NCBI RefSeq assembly: GCF_005889715.1
Contig: NZ_VCKW01000018.1
Location: 1-54,933 of the forward strand
Direction of reading: 5' to 3'
Length of the DNA: 54,933 nucleotides
Source of the DNA: Actinomadura soli
Lineage (GTDB): Bacteria > Actinomycetota > Actinomycetes > Streptosporangiales > Streptosporangiaceae
Position numbers and translations under genes: made by a program. The notes under the pieces are model-generated. The model ran no database searches and had not been told where the DNA came from. It saw nothing but the letters and a program-made list of their open reading frames with translations. Positions 50,941 through 54,933 of the stretch are shown here, piece after piece. Numbering within the stretch: position 1 is the stretch's first letter; each line of letters begins with the position of its first letter.

Positions 50941-52371
50941 TCACCGGGGTTCCAGCAACGGAAGGGGCACGTGCCGCCCCTTCATCGGGAGGAGTTCGAG
51001 GGCGGCGCCGAGTTCGGCGACGTCCAGGTCGTCCAGGTCGTCCAGGTCGGCTGGTGGGCCGCCGCCGAGTTCGTGCCAGGCGGAGTCGTCCGCGTGCGCC
51101 GTCTGAACGGCGCGGTCGTGGACCGCCGCCAGGACGATGTCGCCCCTGCGGCGCAGCCTCCGCAGCTCGACCCGCCAGTCCCTGCGGCGGGGACACGGCA
51201 GCACTTGGGAGACGTCCGAACGCGGCGGGCAGGGCGGCCGGGCGCCCACGAGGAGCAGGGCCGAACGTCCGGGCACGGGGGACGCCTCCAGCCGGTCGGC
51301 GACCTCCGCCAGCACGCATTCGATCCGGGCGGCGCTCGGATACCCCTCGGACGCGGGCCCTCCCCCGGCGAGCCCGCGCAGCGCGGCCAGCACCCGGCTC
51401 GGCTCTTCCGCCCAGGCGTCGAACCTGATCGGAACGTCCTTCCCGTTTCGGTGATGGGCGTGCGGCCCGTAAGAGAGCAAGGTGACCTTCAGCCCTCCGA
51501 CGAGTTCGGCGGCGGTCTTCTCGACCATCCGCGCGGCGGTCGCCAGCCGCCGCTCGACGCGGTCGGCCGGGCCGCTGATCTCCACGGCGCAGATCAGATG
51601 GCCGACGATGGTGGCACGGTCGAGCCGTTCCGGGATCGCGGACACGATCGCCGACCAGGCGCGTCGCTCCGGCCCGAAGGCCGCCCCCTCGGGAAGCCCG
51701 CCGAAGTGGACCAGGCCGGGTCGGCGCAGTTCGGCGGTGAGGTCGTACACCCCGGGAGGAAGCTTGATCGCCTGCGCGGAGACGAGTTGGAACCGGGTGT
51801 CCCGGGAGTAGGCGGCCACCGCGAACACAGTGCCCCGGGCGTCGCTCGGCAGGCAGCGCACCCTGACGTGGCCGGTGTCGCCGCGCCGCGCCCCGATCGG
51901 GAAGAGCTGGCAGCCGACGAGTTCCAGCCGGCCCGCGGCGCGACGGCGCAGCGCGACCAGCTCGTAGAAGCGCGTCAGCGGCTGCCGTGCGATGACCTTG
52001 AGCAGCATGCGGTCGACCGGGTGCTCGCCGGTGAACGCCGCTGCTCGCGGGTAGCGGCGGCCGAGCCGCTCCAGCACCTTGTCTCCGCGATCTCCCCGCG
52101 AGTTGGTGCTGACCAGCAGCGGAGGAATCCGCGTGGCGGGTCCGACGGCGTCGACGATGGCCTGGTCGGCGGCGGCGTCGTCGGACGGCAGCGCGCTCCA
52201 AGGCGTGGTCCAGCGCAGCTCGCCGCGCGGGGTGCCGGCCTCGTCCCGGTAGAGCTCCCACACCCCGACGCCGTCCTGGCCGAGGTCGACGACGGTGAGC
52301 CAGCGGCTCCCGCCGAGCTCGGTCACCGCGGCGGAGAGGACTTCGCGTAGCTCGCGGGAATCCCTCGACAC
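50941..52371 (-). CDS. Stand-alone copy of the vWA-protein C-terminal module
   Basis: A 476-aa cytoplasmic protein with no membrane segment. From about residue 8 to 445 it aligns with residues about 635-1055 of the vWA protein at 42803: LTVVDLGQDGVGVWEL with NVVDVGEIGIAATDV, YELVALRRR with YDLVVLRRD, GARRGDTGHV with GARRGDTATV, HLICAVEISGPADRV with HVICAVEVAGPAERV, and SQVLPCPRRRDW with SQVLPCPRRLDY. The ICAVE strand occupies the place of a vWA first strand without the DxSxS ligands, so metal binding is unlikely. First gene of operon B. It probably acts as a scaffold that lets the GTPase complex and the MoxR-vWA complex recognise a common partner or each other. Confidence 0.7.
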   Translation of the reverse strand: MSRDSRELREVLSAAVTELGGSRWLTVVDLGQDGVGVWELYRDEAGTPRGELRWTTPWSALPSDDAAADQAIVDAVGPATRIPPLLVSTNSRGDRGDKVLERLGRRYPRAAAFTGEHPVDRMLLKVIARQPLTRFYELVALRRRAAGRLELVGCQLFPIGARRGDTGHVRVRCLPSDARGTVFAVAAYSRDTRFQLVSAQAIKLPPGVYDLTAELRRPGLVHFGGLPEGAAFGPERRAWSAIVSAIPERLDRATIVGHLICAVEISGPADRVERRLATAARMVEKTAAELVGGLKVTLLSYGPHAHHRNGKDVPIRFDAWAEEPSRVLAALRGLAGGGPASEGYPSAARIECVLAEVADRLEASPVPGRSALLLVGARPPCPPRSDVSQVLPCPRRRDWRVELRRLRRRGDIVLAAVHDRAVQTAHADDSAWHELGGGPPADLDDLDDLDVAELGAALELLPMKGRHVPLPLLEPR

Positions 52372-52431
52372 CCCCGGCCCTCCCTCAACCTCAAGATCGC
52401 GGCCGCGAGCGACCAGAAGTGTGCGCCTCCC

Positions 52432-52465
52432 GAATTCGATCTACATTGCACCGAAGATCGAATTC
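52432..52465. promoter_or_regulatory. Inverted repeat in the divergent promoter of operons B and C
   Basis: GAATTCGATCT (52432-52442) and AGATCGAATTC (52455-52465) are perfect 11-bp inverted arms with a 12-nt spacer, 61 nt before the start of operon B and AT-richer than the surroundings. This fits a dimeric regulator site. The remaining 300-bp gap (52372-52680) has no gene; a likely -10-like TATGCT sits near 52606. Confidence 0.55.
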
Positions 52466-52523
52466 CGCTGATCCGAGCTCCGGATCAACTCGCCAACTCT
52501 GTACCATTATCATCGATCTTTCT

Positions 52524-52537
52524 GTGTCACCTGACAC
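52524..52537. promoter_or_regulatory. Short palindrome in the B/C intergenic region
   Basis: GTGTCA and TGACAC (52524-52529, 52532-52537) are perfect 6-bp arms with a 2-nt centre. It is placed in the middle of the divergent region, where one site could serve both directions. Short enough to arise by chance. Confidence 0.35.
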
Positions 52538-52680
52538 TACCGACCCGGATAGGCCACATGGGGTCACATAACCGGATCAGTTTGGGTTTGGGAGCCGATC
52601 TTCCCCTATGCTGGCCCCACTTGTGCCCTTCGGACGCCGGCAGCCGCGGGGCAGCACTTACATTTCTGAGAGGGGAGCGC

Positions 52681-54105
52681 ATGAGGGACTTTCTGGTTTC
52701 CCTGTCGGGAGCCAGGCCGGACGTCCTCAAGCAGTGCCCCTCCGATCGAGTCAAATTCGAGGGCGTCGGCGGTGCCGTGCTCACCACGAGCGTGCTGGCG
52801 ACGCTCTCCATGTGGTTCGCGCTGAACTCCGCCGTCGGGGTCCACCCGCTCCTGGCCGTCCCGGTCGCACTCGTCTGGGGCCTCATCATCATGAGCCTGG
52901 ACCGCTGGCTGGTCAGCACGATCCCGGCGGAGGGCGCCCGGCGCTGGAAGCTGGCCGCGCCGCGGCTGGTGATGGCGCTGCTGCTCGGCGCCGTGATCTC
53001 GACCCCGCTGGTGTTACAGATATTCCATGCCGAGATCGACGCGCAGATCGTCGAGATCAGACAACGCCGCGCCGACACCTTTCTGCGCGGCCAGGAGCGC
53101 AGCTCCGTGGGCCAGCAGGTGGCCGCATGGCGAAAGACCGTCACGGACCTGCAACGGGTGGTCTCCTCCAACGGGGACGTGCCCCTCGACCCGTCCGCCG
53201 ATCCGCGGATCAGGGGTCTTACCGGTCAGCGGGACGCCGCGCAGCGGCAGGCCGACACGAGCTACCGCAAATGGCAATGCCAGCTCTACGGCGGCGAAGG
53301 CTGCACCCGCAAAGGCGACGGGCCGCTCGCCCGCGCGAGCCAGGAGGACTACCGCAAGGCCCGGGCGCAGGTCGACGCCCTCAATTCCCAGATCGAGCAG
53401 CGCAAGCGGCAGCTCACCCGCGACGACGACGGCGCGAAACGGGCCCGGCTCGACCAGGCCCGTACGGAGCTGCCGAAGGCACAGGCGCAGTTGGACGCGG
53501 CGAACCGCCGGCAGAACGACCTGCAGCAGAGCTTCGACGCGCGGAACGAGGCCAACAAGGGCCTGCTCCTCAGACTGCAGGCGCTCAACGAGGTCTCCGG
53601 CCGTGACTCCACGTTGCAGACGGCCCAGTTCCTGCTGTTCCTGCTGTTCCTGATGATCGAATGCCTGCCCGTCGCGGTGAAGCTGATGATGCGGCCGGGC
53701 AACTACGAGAAGATCCTCAAGCTCGTCGCCGACCAGGAGATATGGGAGGCGCGCGGCGCCTACGGAGCCAGGTACCCGCGGTCCGGGCCCGCTCCCGACC
53801 AGGCCGCCGCCCCCGACCAGGCCACGGCCCCTGACTCCGGCATCCGCGACATCTGGTACAACCAGGAGTCGCTGTCGGCGCAGGACCCGTTCGCCTCCCG
53901 CGCCCCCGCTCCCCGCTCGGAGCCGGCCGAGGCGATGGCCGACCCGGCATCCGGGCTCGAAGCCGCCGCCTTCAACGGCGAATCCCACTCGATCGACGAC
54001 GCGGCGCTGCGCGGAATGAAGGACACGCGCACTTCGCAGATCCCGGAACCGCCGGAACGGCAGAACAAGATCCAGTTGTACGACGAAGACGACGACTTCT
54101 TCTGA
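52681..54105 (+). CDS. DUF4407 coiled-coil membrane protein
   Basis: A 474-aa protein. Three N-terminal transmembrane helices (about 31-53, 57-80 with IMSLDRWLVST, 95-115), a long charged heptad-like coiled coil (about 120-305), a fourth helix (FLLFLLFLMIECLPVAVKLM, about 315-335) and a Pro/Asp-rich cytoplasmic tail ending in an acidic cluster (YDEDDDFF). This is the DUF4407 layout. ATG 52681 follows GAGAGGGGAGC; the earlier ATG at 52558 lacks a site. The kinase gene starts 7 nt after its stop, so the tail, rich in Ser/Thr, may be its substrate. Function unknown; perhaps the membrane platform of the neighbouring GTPase system. Confidence 0.8.
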   Translation: MRDFLVSLSGARPDVLKQCPSDRVKFEGVGGAVLTTSVLATLSMWFALNSAVGVHPLLAVPVALVWGLIIMSLDRWLVSTIPAEGARRWKLAAPRLVMALLLGAVISTPLVLQIFHAEIDAQIVEIRQRRADTFLRGQERSSVGQQVAAWRKTVTDLQRVVSSNGDVPLDPSADPRIRGLTGQRDAAQRQADTSYRKWQCQLYGGEGCTRKGDGPLARASQEDYRKARAQVDALNSQIEQRKRQLTRDDDGAKRARLDQARTELPKAQAQLDAANRRQNDLQQSFDARNEANKGLLLRLQALNEVSGRDSTLQTAQFLLFLLFLMIECLPVAVKLMMRPGNYEKILKLVADQEIWEARGAYGARYPRSGPAPDQAAAPDQATAPDSGIRDIWYNQESLSAQDPFASRAPAPRSEPAEAMADPASGLEAAAFNGESHSIDDAALRGMKDTRTSQIPEPPERQNKIQLYDEDDDFF

Positions 54106-54112
54106 GGCGCAC

Positions 54113-54933
54113 GTGCGTGACCGGGTGCTGAGCGAGCGTTATCGGCTGCTGGCGTCGCTGGGGCGCGGCGGCATGGGCAGCGTCTGGCTGGCCGAGGACC
54201 TCGTCCTGCGTCGCCGTGTCGCGCTGAAGGAGCTGATCAACGACCGCGGCGCCCAGCACCTCGACCAGGGCCGGAAGCGCGTCGTCCGGGAGGCTCGCGC
54301 GCTGGCCCGGCTGGACCATCCCTCGATCGTCAGCGTCTACGACGTCTTCGTGGAGGAGGGCGACCCGTGGATCGTGATGGAGTACGTCCGCGGCCGATCC
54401 CTCGCCGAGCTCATCGACGACGGCCCGCTGGACGAGCGCAGCACCGCCCGGATCGGGCTCCGGGTCCTCAGCGCCCTCGAAGCGGCCCACCGCGCCGACG
54501 TGCTGCACCGTGACGTCAAGCCGGCCAACATCATCGTGACCGACGCCGGCAAGGTCTTCCTCGTGGACTTCGGCGTCGCGCATGTCAGTGGAGCGACCTC
54601 GGTCACGGCCGGTCACGCCGTGCTGGGCACCCTTGAGTTCCTCGCGCCGGAGCGGCTCGTCGGCGACGACGCCGGTCCCCCCGCCGACCTGTGGTCGCTC
54701 GGCGTGACCCTCTACTGCGCCCTGGAGGGGCACACCCCGTTCAAGCGATCCGGCGACCGGCATGTCGCGGCCACGATGTGGGCGATCATGAATGTCACGC
54801 CCGCACCGCCGCACGCCGCCCCGGAACTGGCCGATGCCATCATGGGCCTCCTCAACCGCGACCCGGCCGGCCGTCTGCGCGCCGGCGCCCTGGCCTCGAT
54901 CCTGCGTTCCGTCGCCGCGCCCACCCCCGCCCG
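54113..54933 (+). CDS. Ser/Thr protein kinase (partial, runs off the window)
   Basis: The frame from GTG 54113 is open to the end of the window (273 codons). It reads YRLLASLGRGGMGSVWLAED (Gly-rich loop), VALKEL (catalytic Lys), LHRDVKPANIIV (catalytic loop), VDFGVAH (DFG) and LGTLEFLAPERL (P+1), then DLWSLGVTLYCALEG. This is a complete Hanks-type (PknB-like) kinase core; any transmembrane or sensor part lies beyond the window. It is 7 nt after the DUF4407 gene and divergent from operon B, so it probably phosphorylates members of this island. Confidence 0.9.
   Translation, partial: MRDRVLSERYRLLASLGRGGMGSVWLAEDLVLRRRVALKELINDRGAQHLDQGRKRVVREARALARLDHPSIVSVYDVFVEEGDPWIVMEYVRGRSLAELIDDGPLDERSTARIGLRVLSALEAAHRADVLHRDVKPANIIVTDAGKVFLVDFGVAHVSGATSVTAGHAVLGTLEFLAPERLVGDDAGPPADLWSLGVTLYCALEGHTPFKRSGDRHVAATMWAIMNVTPAPPHAAPELADAIMGLLNRDPAGRLRAGALASILRSVAAPTPA

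Noticed and set aside
1..54933. tRNA, rRNA, CRISPR array and riboswitch search by eye
   Set aside because: No tRNA T-loop/acceptor pattern outside coding DNA, no repeated spacer array and no known riboswitch core was seen. This was a visual scan, not a covariance-model search.

Overview
The window is very GC-rich, uses GTG starts often, and packs its genes with ATGA overlaps. Its families (Liv-type importers, a LuxR/ATPase regulator, pSAM2-type integrase remnants, SAV_2336/vWA-type proteins, DUF4407) point to a filamentous actinomycete, most likely of the Streptosporangiales/Thermomonosporaceae type. All functional calls are from reading the sequence; no database search was possible.

Layout. 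(1) 1-5.8 kb: a coupled operon (MFS exporter, threonine-dehydratase-like enzyme) followed by a frameshifted DUF1015 pseudogene, then a TetR regulator divergent from an ABC-2 exporter pair with a 17-bp palindromic operator between them. (2) 5.8-8.6 kb: scrapyard holding a ccsB-like fragment, a tyrosine-integrase pseudogene and a histidine-kinase fragment. (3) 8.6-28.3 kb: a catabolic island with APH-like kinase, epoxide hydrolase, CnbZ-like deaminase, two paralogous substrate-binding proteins, two paralogous amidases with a cupin between them, a lipocalin-like protein, an acyl-CoA ligase, a LivH-LivM-LivG fusion plus LivF, a GntR/FCD regulator, an FAH-family hydrolase, an esterase, a reductase and an FMN reductase. 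The three AT-rich promoter regions of this island share AAATCGATTT-like palindromes at about 19-bp spacing, probably the GntR operators. The genes look like uptake and breakdown of an aromatic or heterocyclic amide; the substrate is not known. (4) 28.3-30.7 kb: a large LuxR-family regulator with an NTPase module. (5) 30.7-38.4 kb: an IS1182 remnant, three exported or anchored proteins of unknown function next to a two-component system, and an integrase N-terminal fragment. Two of the exported proteins share a 130-bp promoter/leader/signal-peptide cassette.

(6) 38.4-54.9 kb is the most interesting part: three operons that look like one NTP-dependent, probably conflict-related system. Operon A (+) encodes an LCAT-like lipase/acyltransferase, a transglutaminase-like peptidase fused to a VMAP-C-like domain, a MoxR AAA+ ATPase and a 1074-aa vWA protein. 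Operon B (-), meeting A tail to tail with a 5-nt gap, encodes a stand-alone copy of the C-terminal module of that vWA protein, a P-loop GTPase, and two paralogous tail-anchored proteins (GAP1-like). Operon C (+), divergent from B, encodes a DUF4407 coiled-coil membrane protein and a Ser/Thr kinase cut by the window end. The shared module ties A to B. A plausible model is kinase/GTPase sensing that controls an ATPase-vWA chaperone pair, which in turn releases a protease and a lipid-active enzyme; that model is inference.
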